Counted from the first letter of the stretch, positions 33,614 through 44,791 are shown. The stretch is 64,000 nt of DNA from an uncultured Bryobacteraceae bacterium (GCA_938027685.1 CALJAM010000017.1:1-64000), one strand, 5' to 3'. A program made the numbers and translations. The notes: a model not told the origin generated them from the sequence alone.

Positions 33614-34845
33614 AGGATCTCTCCGCGATGGTACACGAGGACGCCGCGTTTGAGCACCGTGCTGACCAGATTGACTCCCAGATGGCAGGCAATCTCGCGG
33701 TAATCGCGTACGTCGAAGATGACCAAATCGGCCTGTTTGCCGGGCTCGAGCGAGCCCAACCGGCGGGCCACGTCGAGCGCGTAGGCTGCGTTGATCGTGG
33801 CAGCGGTCAAGGCCTCAGCCGGCTCCATTCTCCAATGCAGGCAAGCCAAAGCCATGGCAGCCGCCAGACTGTGGGGCGGCGATATGCCGTATCCGGTGCC
33901 GAGCGCGATGGCGGCCCCGGCCCGGATCAGCTCGCGGACCGCTCCGGCGCCCGGATCCTGGCCGGTAAGGCACAAAGCAGGCACCAGCGTCACGATGACG
34001 GGCGAGGCCGCCAAGCGCGCGATGTCCCCCAAGGCGATCCGCGTGAGCGCGTTGACGCTCCTGGCCTCAAGATCCAAAGCCAACCGCACGGCTTCTTGTT
34101 GAGCGCTCGGGGCGGCGTGAATCTTCAGCCGGAGACCGAGTTCGGCCGCGCGCGTCGTGCACTGTCGCAACGGCTCCACAGCGTAACCGCCGGAATCGAC
34201 GCAAACTTCGAGTAAACGGGCCAGGCGGCGGCGCACCAGCAACGGCAGCAGCCGATTGAGCAACTCCTCGGCATGAACCGGGTCATCCCTACCGTATCGT
34301 GGCGAACACGCGGGCAGGGAGTACGTGGCTATGACATCCGCCGGGCCCCCCTGCAAGTGTGCGAAGATCCGCAAAAGCTTGAGTGCGGCCGCCTCGTCCA
34401 ATCCCCAGCCGCTCTTGGCTTCCGCAGTGGTGGTGCCGTGACGCAACAGTTCGTGCAGCCACCGTCGGTATTCCCACAGGATCCGCCGCCTGGAACTGCT
34501 CCGGAGCACGGCATTCCAGTTCAGGGCGCTCGCGCGAGAAGGCGGATGGACCAAAAAGCCGGTGGGACTCCGAAGCCCAGGACCTGGGAAGAACTGGGTG
34601 TGGCAGTCCACCAGTCCCGGCGTCACGACGCGTCCGGCGGCTTCGATCACTTCGGCCTCCCGCGCCTCCCGCAGGTTCTCGACGCGACGGCTGGGCCCCA
34701 CCGAAACGATGAGACCGTCCCGGATGAGGACGGCGCCGTCCTGGATGATGCCGAGTTCGCTTAGGGCCGGACCTCGGCGGGCCTCGCTGGGCCCGCGCAG
34801 CGTGATCAACTGGCGGGCCCCCCGCACCAGCCAGAGGTTGCTCAT
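33598..34845 (-). CDS. Imidazolonepropionase-like protein with lost metal ligands
   Basis: A 415-residue amidohydrolase-fold protein clearly in the HutI line by GTTTAEAKSGWGL (137-149), KIHA (241-244) and its position before ftcD. However the metal site is degraded: HxH reads HTQ (82-84), HADE reads HAAP (243-246), the histidine of the SADHL segment reads NAL (265-267), and the aspartate of the TDFNPG loop is GTGYG (316-320). The histidine after the substrate loop is also missing (LPACSPRYG). It may be a pseudoenzyme or have a new substrate. I use the ATG at 34845, as the upstream residues are unconserved. Confidence 0.85.
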   Translation of the reverse strand: MSNLWLVRGARQLITLRGPSEARRGPALSELGIIQDGAVLIRDGLIVSVGPSRRVENLREAREAEVIEAAGRVVTPGLVDCHTQFFPGPGLRSPTGFLVHPPSRASALNWNAVLRSSSRRRILWEYRRWLHELLRHGTTTAEAKSGWGLDEAAALKLLRIFAHLQGGPADVIATYSLPACSPRYGRDDPVHAEELLNRLLPLLVRRRLARLLEVCVDSGGYAVEPLRQCTTRAAELGLRLKIHAAPSAQQEAVRLALDLEARSVNALTRIALGDIARLAASPVIVTLVPALCLTGQDPGAGAVRELIRAGAAIALGTGYGISPPHSLAAAMALACLHWRMEPAEALTAATINAAYALDVARRLGSLEPGKQADLVIFDVRDYREIACHLGVNLVSTVLKRGVLVYHRGEILWNED

Positions 34846-35062
34846 GTGCCGGCGCTGTCTCGCCCGCCTCAAATCTTAACCGCGACTAGGGCCCGCAGAA
34901 AACCGGGCCGGCTGTGAACGCCAACACCGGGGCTGTCAGTGAACGGACAAACAACGGGTCCCGCGGGGAGGGGGTGCGGTGCAGTTGTAGGCTGCGGCGT
35001 CCCCACTGTCAACCGCCTGCCCGCTCCCGGGCAGCATGGCAGGCGCCCGCACCACCCACTCG
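34846..35062. other. Divergent gap between hutI-like and lysR genes
   Basis: Part of a 306-bp gene-free stretch. It contains a 7-bp hairpin CTGCCCG/CGGGCAG (35016-35022 / 35027-35033) with no T-run. On the minus strand a TAAGAT hexamer lies near 34876. Nothing else is recognised; the rest of the stretch is described with the lysR operator. Confidence 0.4.
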
Positions 35063-35086
35063 CTGCTACAATTAGTAGCAGTTTTT
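35063..35086 (+). promoter_or_regulatory. Dyad overlapping a -10 upstream of lysR
   Basis: CTGCTAC (35063-35069) and GTAGCAG (35075-35081) form a perfect 7-bp dyad around AATTA, followed by TTTTT (35082-35086). The left arm and loop contain TACAAT (35067-35072). Dyads like this are used by LysR-type regulators for self-control; a terminator reading is possible but it lies upstream of the gene. Confidence 0.45.
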
Positions 35087-35151
35087 ACGCCGAAAGGGAA
35101 ATTCAATCTTTTTATCGCGCCGATCGAATTTTCCGAGGTCGGCAAAAGGAA

Positions 35152-36042
35152 ATGGATCTCGATCAGCTCCATGCGTTTCTGGAAATCGTGCGGCTGAAAA
35201 GTTTTTCCAAAGCCGCGCAGGTTTGCCACCGGTCGCAGCCTGCGATCAGCGCGCAGATCCGGCAGCTCGAGCTGGAGCTGGACACGGTGTTGTTCGAACG
35301 CTTCGGCAGCAGGATCTCGTTGACGCCTGCAGGCGCGATCTTCGCCGAGTATGCGGCGCGAATCCTGGAGCTGCGGCAACAGGCGCGCGAGGCGATTCGG
35401 GAGCTCGAGCGCGTGCCGCGCGGAGAGCTTGCGATCGCGGCCAACGAGGCCACCTGCCTCTACGTGCTCCCGGACGTCTTTGTCGAGTATCGTCGCCGCT
35501 TCCCGCGGGTCCAGTTACGGGTGGAGCGGGTATATGGGCGCCGGGTGGTCGAAGCCGTGCTTGAGAACCAGGTGGATTTCGGCATCGCCCAACTCCCGCG
35601 GTCCGATCGCAGGTTACAGGTGGCAAGAATTTACACCGATGAGATCAAGCTGATTGTGCCCGCCGGGCATCCGCTGGGAGGATACCCGGCGGTCACCGCA
35701 ACCCAGGTGGCGGAGTACCCGCTGATTCTGCCTCAATACGGAACCACGCGGTCCCGGCTTGACGAATGGCTGGAGGCAGCCGAAGATCGTTTGCAAATCA
35801 CCATGGAGCTGGACTCCAGCGAAATGATCAAGCGCTTCGTGGCCCGCGGCTTGGGGATTTCCTTCATGGCCGCCTCTCATTGTCGAGAGGAAGTGGCTAA
35901 AGGGCAACTGACGCTCGTCTCGCTAGCGCCCGAGCCCATGCTGCGGAGCCTCTCGCTGATCTATCGCAAGGACCGCCCCCTTTCCCGGGCCGCCCTCGGC
36001 TTCATCGAGGTAGTGCTCGAACAGGCCCGTCCGGAAGGCTAA
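35152..36042 (+). CDS. LysR-family transcriptional regulator
   Basis: A 296-residue regulator. The winged helix-turn-helix is at 1-60 (MDLDQLHAFLEIVRLKSFSKAAQVCHRSQPAISAQIRQLELEL), followed by the linker helix and a periplasmic-binding-type effector domain. It includes GIAQLPRSDRRLQV and LIVPAGHPLGG, as in CysB/CbbR-like proteins. LysR proteins usually control adjacent divergent genes; here that would be the hutI-ftcD-lipA operon, an inference. Start ATG 35152 has AAAAGGA immediately upstream. Confidence 0.92.
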   Translation: MDLDQLHAFLEIVRLKSFSKAAQVCHRSQPAISAQIRQLELELDTVLFERFGSRISLTPAGAIFAEYAARILELRQQAREAIRELERVPRGELAIAANEATCLYVLPDVFVEYRRRFPRVQLRVERVYGRRVVEAVLENQVDFGIAQLPRSDRRLQVARIYTDEIKLIVPAGHPLGGYPAVTATQVAEYPLILPQYGTTRSRLDEWLEAAEDRLQITMELDSSEMIKRFVARGLGISFMAASHCREEVAKGQLTLVSLAPEPMLRSLSLIYRKDRPLSRAALGFIEVVLEQARPEG

Positions 36043-36074
36043 AGTTTGCAGACCGGCGGGCCGATAGGCGTGGA

Positions 36075-36413
36075 GTGGAGAGACGCCGCGAAGCGCGATT
36101 CCCTGCACGAAAGCCGGTGCGCGTGCGCATCCTGGACGATTCCGGAAAAGTAATGGACGCCGTGATCTCAGAGGTCTCCGCCACAGGACTGCGGCTAACG
36201 AGCTCACGATCGGTGCCGGTCGGGGCGGCGGTCGAAATCGAGGACGGCGAATTGACTTGGTTGGGAGAGGTCTGTTACTGCGAGGTCTCGGAAGGCGGAT
36301 ACACTACGGGCGTGCGCGTCGAGCACCGCTTGACGCTGACTGAAGACCTTTTGCGCCTGGCCCGGCGGCTACGCCTGGAACAGGGCGCGCCCGCCGAGAC
36401 GCAAGCAGAGTGA
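36075..36413 (+). CDS. PilZ-domain protein
   Basis: A 112-residue single-domain protein matching PilZ: N-terminal RREARFPARKPVRVRIL with arginines of the RxxxR c-di-GMP switch, then the D/NxSxxG-type turn ISEVSATGLRL and WLGEVCYCEV..GYTTGVRVE. The second motif lacks the usual aspartate (ISEVSATG instead of DxSxxG), so c-di-GMP binding may be weak. Start is GTG at 36075. It is preceded by lysR (32-bp gap) and followed by a convergent small gene. Confidence 0.82.
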   Translation: MERRREARFPARKPVRVRILDDSGKVMDAVISEVSATGLRLTSSRSVPVGAAVEIEDGELTWLGEVCYCEVSEGGYTTGVRVEHRLTLTEDLLRLARRLRLEQGAPAETQAE

Positions 36414-36434
36414 ATTGTCCTTGCCGGAAACATC

Positions 36435-36569
36435 TCAGGACAAGCCGCGCAGCCCGTGAACTAGCGACGCCAACAACACGGCGGTCAACACAAGCAGCAG
36501 GGCGAAGCCCGCACGGGCGGCGGGGCTGCTCCCGCGCAGCCGGCAAAAGCGGAGAAACAGCCCTCTCAT
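36435..36569 (-). CDS. Small single-pass membrane peptide, 44 residues
   Basis: The ATG at 36567-36569 has a very strong ribosome binding site (GGGGAGGAAGG ending 6 nt upstream). The peptide MRGLFLRFCRLRGSSPAARAG then carries a hydrophobic helix FALLLVLTAVLLASLVHGL and ends at 44 residues. No family recognised. Candidates include a membrane-active peptide or a small regulator; nothing in the context decides. Confidence 0.55.
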   Translation of the reverse strand: MRGLFLRFCRLRGSSPAARAGFALLLVLTAVLLASLVHGLRGLS

Positions 36570-36714
36570 CGCCACCTTCCTCCCCTTTTGGATGTCCTTC
36601 CCTGCTCTCAAGTTACGCCGGGCCGGCGAAAATCGCAAGAAAAATCGCAAGCGGCTCTCGAACTGGTTGGGGAGCTCCCGTCTGCGGCCCCGGGCGCGCT
36701 ATGCTGTCGCTGAG

Positions 36715-37623
36715 ATGCCGGGGCGAGCTGTCGTGTTGGGCAGTCGCGGCCAGCTCGGAGTCGAGCTGGTGCGGGAGCTGGAACACCGGGGATACCGCGT
36801 CTCGGGATTCGACCGTCCTGAATTGGACATAACAGACCGGCGCGCTGTCGAGCGGGAAATCTCAGCCCTCATCCCCGAGGTAGTGTTCAATGCCGCCGCC
36901 TATAACCAGGTGGACGTGGCTGAAGAGGAGCCTGATGCCGCTTTCGCGGTGAACGCCTTGGCCGTCCGCAATATCGCACTAGCGTGCAGGCAGACTGGAG
37001 CCTTGCTGGTGCACTACTCGACCGACTACGTCTTCGACGGCCAGGCGGGCCGGCCTTACACCGAGGAGGACCCGCCTCACCCACTGAGTGCTTACGCGGT
37101 TTCGAAGCTGGCCGGCGAGTTGTACGCACAAGCTTACCTGGATCGCTGGATCATCATCCGTACCTCGGGCGTGTATGGCCCGGGAGGCTTGTATACGGCC
37201 CGCGGGAACTTTATCGAGTTGATGCTGCGGTTGGCCGGCGAGGGCAAAGTGATCCGCGTCGTCCAGGATCACGTGGCCTCCCCGACCTACGCGCCGGCTC
37301 TGGCTGCCCGCTCCGTTGACCTGGTCCAAAGGGGGTTGCTTGGGCTGTTTCACATCGGAGGCGGTACGCCCATCTCCTGGTTCGATTGGGCACGGATGAT
37401 TTTCCAGGCGGCCGGCGTCCAGGCGGAGCTCCGTCCCACCAACGAACAGGAGTACCGGACAGCAGCCCGGCGCCCCAAATTCTCGGCGCTCTCGAACGCC
37501 AAGATCGAACGGCTCGGCCTGGCGCCGATGCCCCCGCTCGAAGACGCCCTGCGCAGTTACATGATCTTGCGCCGCGCAGCCCTGGCGGGCAGCGGGTCCG
37601 CAGACCGGAAGCAGCCCGTGTGA
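36715..37623 (+). CDS. dTDP-4-dehydrorhamnose reductase family protein
   Basis: An extended SDR protein of 302 residues: N-terminal LGSRGQLGVELVREL for NADPH, FNAAAYNQVDVAEEEPDAAFAVNA, HYSTDYVFDGQAGRPYTEEDPPHPLSAYAVSKLAGE with the catalytic YxxxK, and RTSGVYGPGG. It would reduce dTDP-4-dehydro-L-rhamnose in dTDP-rhamnose biosynthesis. rfbA, B and C are absent nearby, so the assignment as RmlD rests on sequence pattern alone. A TATGCT hexamer lies 9 nt before the ATG. Confidence 0.87.
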   Translation: MPGRAVVLGSRGQLGVELVRELEHRGYRVSGFDRPELDITDRRAVEREISALIPEVVFNAAAYNQVDVAEEEPDAAFAVNALAVRNIALACRQTGALLVHYSTDYVFDGQAGRPYTEEDPPHPLSAYAVSKLAGELYAQAYLDRWIIIRTSGVYGPGGLYTARGNFIELMLRLAGEGKVIRVVQDHVASPTYAPALAARSVDLVQRGLLGLFHIGGGTPISWFDWARMIFQAAGVQAELRPTNEQEYRTAARRPKFSALSNAKIERLGLAPMPPLEDALRSYMILRRAALAGSGSADRKQPV

Positions 37624-37676
37624 GCGTAGGCGCCGATTTTCGGGTCCATAATAAAGCACGAGTTCCGGAGGTCCTC

Positions 37677-38240
37677 ATGGCGAAAGTCACGGTTCACTAT
37701 GCGGAATACTTCAGGCAGACGATGCAACGCTTGCGCGAAGACGGTTTATTGCTGGTGACAGCGGACCGCGAAGGCAAACCTAACGTGATGACGATCGGCT
37801 GGGGAACGATCGGCTCGATCTGGGGACGACCCGTATTCATCGTGCTGGTACGCCCCTCGCGGTTCACTTATAGCCGCCTGGAAGAGAACCCGGACTTCAC
37901 CGTGAACGTGCCGCCTTTCGAGCTGGCGGCAGCGACCGCGCATTGCGGAAAAGTCTCCGGCCGCGATCACGATAAGTTTCGCGAGATGGGTCTGACCGTC
38001 GCGCCGGCACGGCAGGTGCGCGCGCCGATCATTCAGGAGTGCGTCGTGCATTATGAGTGCCGCACGATCCACCGCAATGACCTAGCCCCTTCCACGCTGC
38101 CGCAGGCCATCCTGGACGAGTTCTACCCCCGGGATGATTTCCACCGCATCTACTTCGGAGAGATCCTAGCCTGTTACGCGGACGAAGACGCCGCCGCTCG
38201 TTTGCGCGAGCGCGGAGGCATGTTCACGTCCTTGCCCTAA
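37677..38240 (+). CDS. Flavin reductase-like (split FMN-binding) protein
   Basis: A 187-residue split-barrel protein: ATG at 37677 preceded by CCGGAGG, then LLLVTADREGKPNVMTIGWGTIGSIWGRPVFIVLVRPSRFTY, the FMN-binding barrel, FTVNVPPFELAAATAHCGKVSGRDHDKF and a C-terminal FGEILACYAD. Family members reduce FMN/FAD with NAD(P)H or act as flavin-binding partners of monooxygenases. The gene ends 3 bp from the convergent VWA gene. Substrate role unknown. Confidence 0.88.
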   Translation: MAKVTVHYAEYFRQTMQRLREDGLLLVTADREGKPNVMTIGWGTIGSIWGRPVFIVLVRPSRFTYSRLEENPDFTVNVPPFELAAATAHCGKVSGRDHDKFREMGLTVAPARQVRAPIIQECVVHYECRTIHRNDLAPSTLPQAILDEFYPRDDFHRIYFGEILACYADEDAAARLRERGGMFTSLP

Positions 38241-38243
38241 AGC

Positions 38244-39230
38244 TCAGGGGTCCGGAGCCGGCGGCATCGCGTAGTAGCCCTTGCGTGCCTGTACGCGCAG
38301 GCCCTTAGCCCTGGTGCGAATTTCGATGCGGCGGAATCGCCCGTCGCGCACCGGATTCGAAGATGTGTAGCCGACAGAGTAGTAGCTCCGCAGCTCCTGC
38401 TGGATTTCATCGAAGATGGCCTCCAGCGTCTGCTTGCGGCTGACGCGAAAAAGCCGGCCCCCGGTCTCCTCTGACAGGACCTTGAGGTCACGGTCGCTGG
38501 CTCCCACCCAGAAGCCCCGGTAAGCGGCGGGGTCGAAGAAATAGACGCTGTAGATGATTGCATCAGCCTTCTGCGCAGCCTCCATGGCGTCGCCCAATTT
38601 CACCCGGCTACCCACATCGACGCCGTCCGTAATCAGGATGAGCGCTTTCCGGCCTACCTCGGCGGCCAATTTCTCCCGTGAGGCCAAGTAGACGGCGTCG
38701 AACAATACGGTGCCGCGGGGCCTGGCGACAGTCGGCACCGGACCGGGATAAAGGCCGGTGGGGTCGACCCGCACCCGCAAGCGCTCCAGGGCGGCGCGAA
38801 GCAGCCGCTGTGAGGCGGTGAGGTCCTGTTCGAGCACCACGTCGGGCCCGAAGCTGATCAGAAACGCCAGATCCTGTTTGCGCAGCACGCGCTCGAAGAA
38901 CTGCGCGGCCGCACGCTTTTCGTTCTCGATGAGCCGTTCCTGACTACGGCTGACGTCTACCAGCAGGCCCAGGGTGAGGGGCAGATCGCTCTCGCGGCTG
39001 AAATAACGGATCTCCTGCCGCCTGCCGTCTTCGTAGATCTCGAAATCCTCCCTACCTAGATCCGTGACTAAGCGGCCCTTCCCATCGCGAACCGTGAAGT
39101 GGACGTTGACGACGTCGACATCAACCCTGATGACGGGCTCCTGCGCGAGAGGGGCCGGCGGCTGCTGCGCAGCCCGCGCGAGCAGTAGCGCGAGCGCCAT
39201 CACCGTGGCAGGCAGGGACCAGGCTCGCAT
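38244..39230 (-). CDS. VWFA-related acidobacterial protein
   Basis: A 328-residue exported protein with a signal peptide (MRAWSLPATVMALALLLARA), an N-terminal VFTV-type domain (VRDGKGRLVTDLGREDFEIYEDGRRQEIRYF), and a von Willebrand A domain with MIDAS DVSRS and LITDGVDVGSRV. The arrangement, ending in RSYYSVGYTSSN..RRIEIRTRAKGLRVQARKGYYAMP, is the VWFA-related family abundant in Acidobacteriota. Its function is unknown; surface adhesion or complex assembly is guessed. It is the strongest taxonomic marker here. Confidence 0.93.
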   Translation of the reverse strand: MRAWSLPATVMALALLLARAAQQPPAPLAQEPVIRVDVDVVNVHFTVRDGKGRLVTDLGREDFEIYEDGRRQEIRYFSRESDLPLTLGLLVDVSRSQERLIENEKRAAAQFFERVLRKQDLAFLISFGPDVVLEQDLTASQRLLRAALERLRVRVDPTGLYPGPVPTVARPRGTVLFDAVYLASREKLAAEVGRKALILITDGVDVGSRVKLGDAMEAAQKADAIIYSVYFFDPAAYRGFWVGASDRDLKVLSEETGGRLFRVSRKQTLEAIFDEIQQELRSYYSVGYTSSNPVRDGRFRRIEIRTRAKGLRVQARKGYYAMPPAPDP

Positions 39231-39290
39231 AGCATGGTACTGCTGAAGGGAAGGACGCGGCTCGGACCGCGGCCGTTTCGAACCTGCTGC

Positions 39291-39896
39291 ATGCGCGAGG
39301 CGATCCGTCATTTGAAGTCTGCCGACCCGGTGCTCGGACGGATCATCCGGGAAATCGGTCCCTACCGCATCGAGTACTCACCGCCCAACTACCAGACCCT
39401 CGCGAAAGCGATCGTGCTGCAACAGTTGAGCGGGAAGGTCGCCGCTACCATTTTCCGGAGGCTGCTGGCCGTAGCCGGCGACGGCGAGTTGACGCCCGAG
39501 CGGCTCCTGGCTCTAGATCCTCGCGAACTGCGGCCGCTGGGGCTCTCCCGACAGAAGATCGCGTACCTGCGTGAGGCTGCAGAGCGGGTCCTCGCGCGCC
39601 AGCTGAATTTCGCCGAGCTCGCGCGCCTGCCCGACGAGGAGGTCGTCCGGCGCCTGACGGCGATCCGCGGCATCGGCCTGTGGACGGCGCAGATGTTCCT
39701 GATCTTCGCCCTGCGGCGGCCGGATGTTATGCCGTCGCAGGATTTGGGCATTCGGGCGGCGGTGCGCAGGGCCTATGGCTTTGCCCGGCTGCCCGCCCCA
39801 CGCGAGGTGGAGGCCCTGGCCGAACGCTGGAAGCCCTACCGTAGCGTCGCATCGTGGTACCTCTGGCGAAGCCTGGAGGACCAGGCCGGGCTGTGA
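39291..39896 (+). CDS. DNA-3-methyladenine glycosylase II (AlkA-like)
   Basis: A 201-residue helix-hairpin-helix glycosylase: YQTLAKAIVLQQLSGKVAATIFRRL, the HhH RRLTAIRGIGLWTAQMFLIFALRRPDVMPSQDLGIRAAV with the catalytic aspartate in SQDLG, and WKPYRSVASWYLWR at the end. It would excise alkylated purines. I chose ATG 39291 (MREAIRHLKSADPVLG); an upstream frame from 39234 exists but overlaps the divergent VWA start. It lacks the N-terminal domain of E. coli AlkA. Confidence 0.88.
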   Translation: MREAIRHLKSADPVLGRIIREIGPYRIEYSPPNYQTLAKAIVLQQLSGKVAATIFRRLLAVAGDGELTPERLLALDPRELRPLGLSRQKIAYLREAAERVLARQLNFAELARLPDEEVVRRLTAIRGIGLWTAQMFLIFALRRPDVMPSQDLGIRAAVRRAYGFARLPAPREVEALAERWKPYRSVASWYLWRSLEDQAGL

Positions 39897-39955
39897 AGCT
39901 TCCTCCCGCGCCGCACCGCCCAGGCCGGAGCTCCGCCTCGCGCGGCTGGTCCACG

Positions 39956-41556
39956 TCACCCCCTCAGCCTCTCGAATTTCAGGATCTGGTAGAAATGCGT
40001 GGGCTGCTCGGGCCGGCCGGCAAGGCGAATCAGGAATCTTTCCAGCCGTGAGTAGGGCTGGAAAAGGTGAGCCGTGACCTTGCGTCCCTCGGCCGGCTTC
40101 CGCTCCACCGCCCGGTTCAGACCGCCCGGGGAGACGTCGTGGGTGTTGCGGACGTGCCAAACAATGCGCGGCCTCCTGTCGGCGAGCATCCGCTCGAGCC
40201 GGGCCAAGGACTCATGGTTCTGCAGCAAGATCACCGGCGCACGACCCTGCATTCGCCGCACGATCTGCATAGCGTCGGTATTGAACGTATCAATCAGCAC
40301 CACCGCGTCCTGCGCATCGGCGAGCATCCTTGCCGCCATCTCGTCGAAAGGCGCTGCGTAACCCTTGTTGAGGAATCCCGTCTTCGCGAAGTAGTTGCCG
40401 ATGGAAAGCAGTTAGAGTGCCGCCGGCGCTGTGCAAAGCGTGGCGCCGAGCCGGCGCCATCGGTGCAAGGCCGTCGAGATCAACAGCAGGTAGGCAGGGA
40501 GCATCCAGACCAGTCGCGCGGGGATGAACGGGAAAGAGACCCAGCGGCTGACGCGACGAAGGCCATTGCAACCAAAGCGGCAGCGAAAGGGAGCAGGCCG
40601 GTGGGAGCATACGCGCGTGCCTGCCGGACCACAGCCCAGGCGAACAGCGGGGCCAGTAACACCGCCATGATCAGACCCCCAGAGCCCGGCGTTTCGCCAA
40701 AGGAGAGGGATAGGAAGCCGTAGCCGATCTTGGCCGCCTCATCCACCAGCGGGTTCGGGAAGGCGTGATACCTTTCGCTCCGGCCCGCCCACTAGCCGGC
40801 CGCTGCCCAAAGCGTTGCGAGCCAAGGCGCGTAAAGCAACACCGCTACGCCGCCGACGGTCGCCAATCCCCGCAGCGGAAAGGAGCTTTTCTCGCGCAGG
40901 GCGCGCCAACACGAGGCTATGGCGACGGCCCCCGCCAGCGCGAGTCCCGGCAAATAGTGCACGTACAACAACGCGGTCGTCGCGGCTGCGAGGCCCGGAG
41001 CGCGTCCGCGCATGAGCGGCTCCTGCAAGTAGCGGACAGCCGGCGTCAGGGCGAGAGTCGCTGCCGGCATCTGAAGCGAATGGGAGCGGGCCATTCTGCC
41101 GTAGAGAACGAGGCACGGAGAAAGCGTCCACAGCAGGAAGAAAAAAGCACCCAAGCGCAGGTCGGCCCGCGCGAGCCAGAGTCTACGGACCAGTAGCGTA
41201 GTCAGCAGGACGAAGAGACCGGAAAGCGCCCTGAGCCGCGACAAGGGCTCACCCGGCAGGGGCAATCGCAGCCAGCCGTGGGCCGACCAGAAGTAAACCG
41301 GCGGGTGAATGTCCGCAGCCACGTGGCGGGCGATCTCGCGGGGCGGTAGCGGCGCGACCTCGAGGGTGTGCCCTTCGTCGGTCCGGGCCGGAAGCAAATC
41401 GAGCCGCCAGAACATCAGCAGCGCCTGGATCGCCAAGCAGAAGGCGAGAAGGAACCGGTCGGACCGTGTCCGCCTGCCGACCGGCATTCCGGGCGGCTCG
41501 GCGCCGCGGCGGCGCCAGGGTCGCAGTCGGCTGAGGGCGGAGAGCGCTCCACTCAT
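39956..41556 (-). pseudogene. Decayed GT39-like membrane glycosyltransferase
   Basis: Reading on the minus strand from 41556, a membrane protein of the glycosyltransferase-39/PMT type is recognisable: DEGHTLEVAPLPPREIARHV, DIHPPVYFWSAHGWLRL, RMARSHSLQM and many hydrophobic helices. An in-frame TAG at 40792-40794 interrupts it. The same frame continues (GYGFLSLSFGETPGSG, LIMAVLLAPLFAWAV) until a frameshift near 40546; the protein resumes as RWVSFPFIPARLVWMLPAYLLL. A TAA at 40412-40414 is crossed before NYFAKTGFLNKGYAAPFDEMAARM and a C-terminal soluble part. Two stops and one shift make it non-functional. Confidence 0.78.
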
Positions 41557-41602
41557 GCGCCCCGGCTCCGCGTGGGTGAATCTCTCCCTCCGGCGAACCC
41601 GG

Positions 41603-43810
<2,208 letters not shown>

Positions 43811-43822
43811 CAGCCGTTTATT

Positions 43823-44791
43823 ATGGCTGAGGTGGGAGCGTTCTATCAGGCGCTACCGAAGGCCGAGCTGCACCTCCATCTGGAGGGCTCGCTTACGTTG
43901 GAAACTATCCGCGAAATCGAGCCTTCGCTCGCTCAAGAGGAGATTCGCCGGCACTACCGCACGAGCGGAGATTTCGCGAGCTTCCTCGCCTCGTTCGTGT
44001 GGGTGCTCGGCTTCCTGCGCGGGCCGCGAGAGTACGCGCTGGCGGCGCGACGCCTGCTGGAAAGACTGGCGGCGGAGAACGTACGGTACGCGGAAATCAC
44101 GCTTTCGGCCGGCGTCATGTTGCGGCGCAAGCAGGATTTCGACGCGATCTTCGGGGCCCTGCGACGCGAGGCCGAAGTGTCTCCGGTGCAGGTCCGCTGG
44201 ATTCTGGATGCAGTGCGACAGTTCGGCGCGGCCGAGGCCATGGCGGTGGCGGAGCTGGCCGCCGCGTACCGCGACCAAGGGGTGGTGGCTTTCGGTATCG
44301 GCGGTGACGAGCAGGCCGGGCCCGTGGATTGGTTCGCCGAGGTATTCCGCTACGCGCAGCGCGCGAGCCTTCATCTGACGGTGCATGCCGGAGAGTTCGC
44401 AGGAGCGGATTCGGTGCGCCGTGCGGTGGAGCTCGGCGCCGAGCGCATCGGCCACGGCGTGCACGCCATCGAAGACCCGTCGGTGGTGCGTCTGCTGAGC
44501 GAACGAGGAATCCCGCTGGAAATCTGCCTGAGCAGTAACGTCGCGACGGGCGCGGCGCCACGTCTGGCCGACCACCCGCTACCCGAGTTCCTGCGGGCGG
44601 GCGTGCCGGTCACGCTCAACACCGACGATCCCGGATTGTTTGGGACTACGCTCTCAGCGGAGTACGAGCTGGCGGCGCGCCAGTTCGCTTTGGTCGACGA
44701 ACAGATCCGGCAGATCGCCGCGAACGGCTTCCGCTACGCCTTCGACTTCAAGCCGCCGGTTCAAGCTGGATCTGACGCCACATGCCCTTGA
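43823..44791 (+). CDS. add: Adenosine deaminase family protein
   Basis: A 322-residue metal-dependent TIM-barrel deaminase: [15 protein letters not shown] with the Hx[33 protein letters not shown] (HAGE and the catalytic GHG histidine), LEICLSSN and [14 protein letters not shown] with the metal-binding aspartate. It would convert adenosine to inosine; adenine deaminase activity cannot be excluded. ATG 43823 lies in a promoter-poor gap with glgB. Its last 44 bp overlap the convergent epimerase gene. Confidence 0.9.
   Translation: MAEVGAFYQALPKAELHLHLEGSLTLETIREIEPSLAQEEIRRHYRTSGDFASFLASFVWVLGFLRGPREYALAARRLLERLAAENVRYAEITLSAGVMLRRKQDFDAIFGALRREAEVSPVQVRWILDAVRQFGAAEAMAVAELAAAYRDQGVVAFGIGGDEQAGPVDWFAEVFRYAQRASLHLTVHAGEFAGADSVRRAVELGAERIGHGVHAIEDPSVVRLLSERGIPLEICLSSNVATGAAPRLADHPLPEFLRAGVPVTLNTDDPGLFGTTLSAEYELAARQFALVDEQIRQIAANGFRYAFDFKPPVQAGSDATCP

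Noticed and set aside
35063-35086. The dyad plus T5 as a plain terminator
   Set aside because: It lies between divergently transcribed starts, not after any gene, and overlaps a -10; I treat it as an operator candidate.
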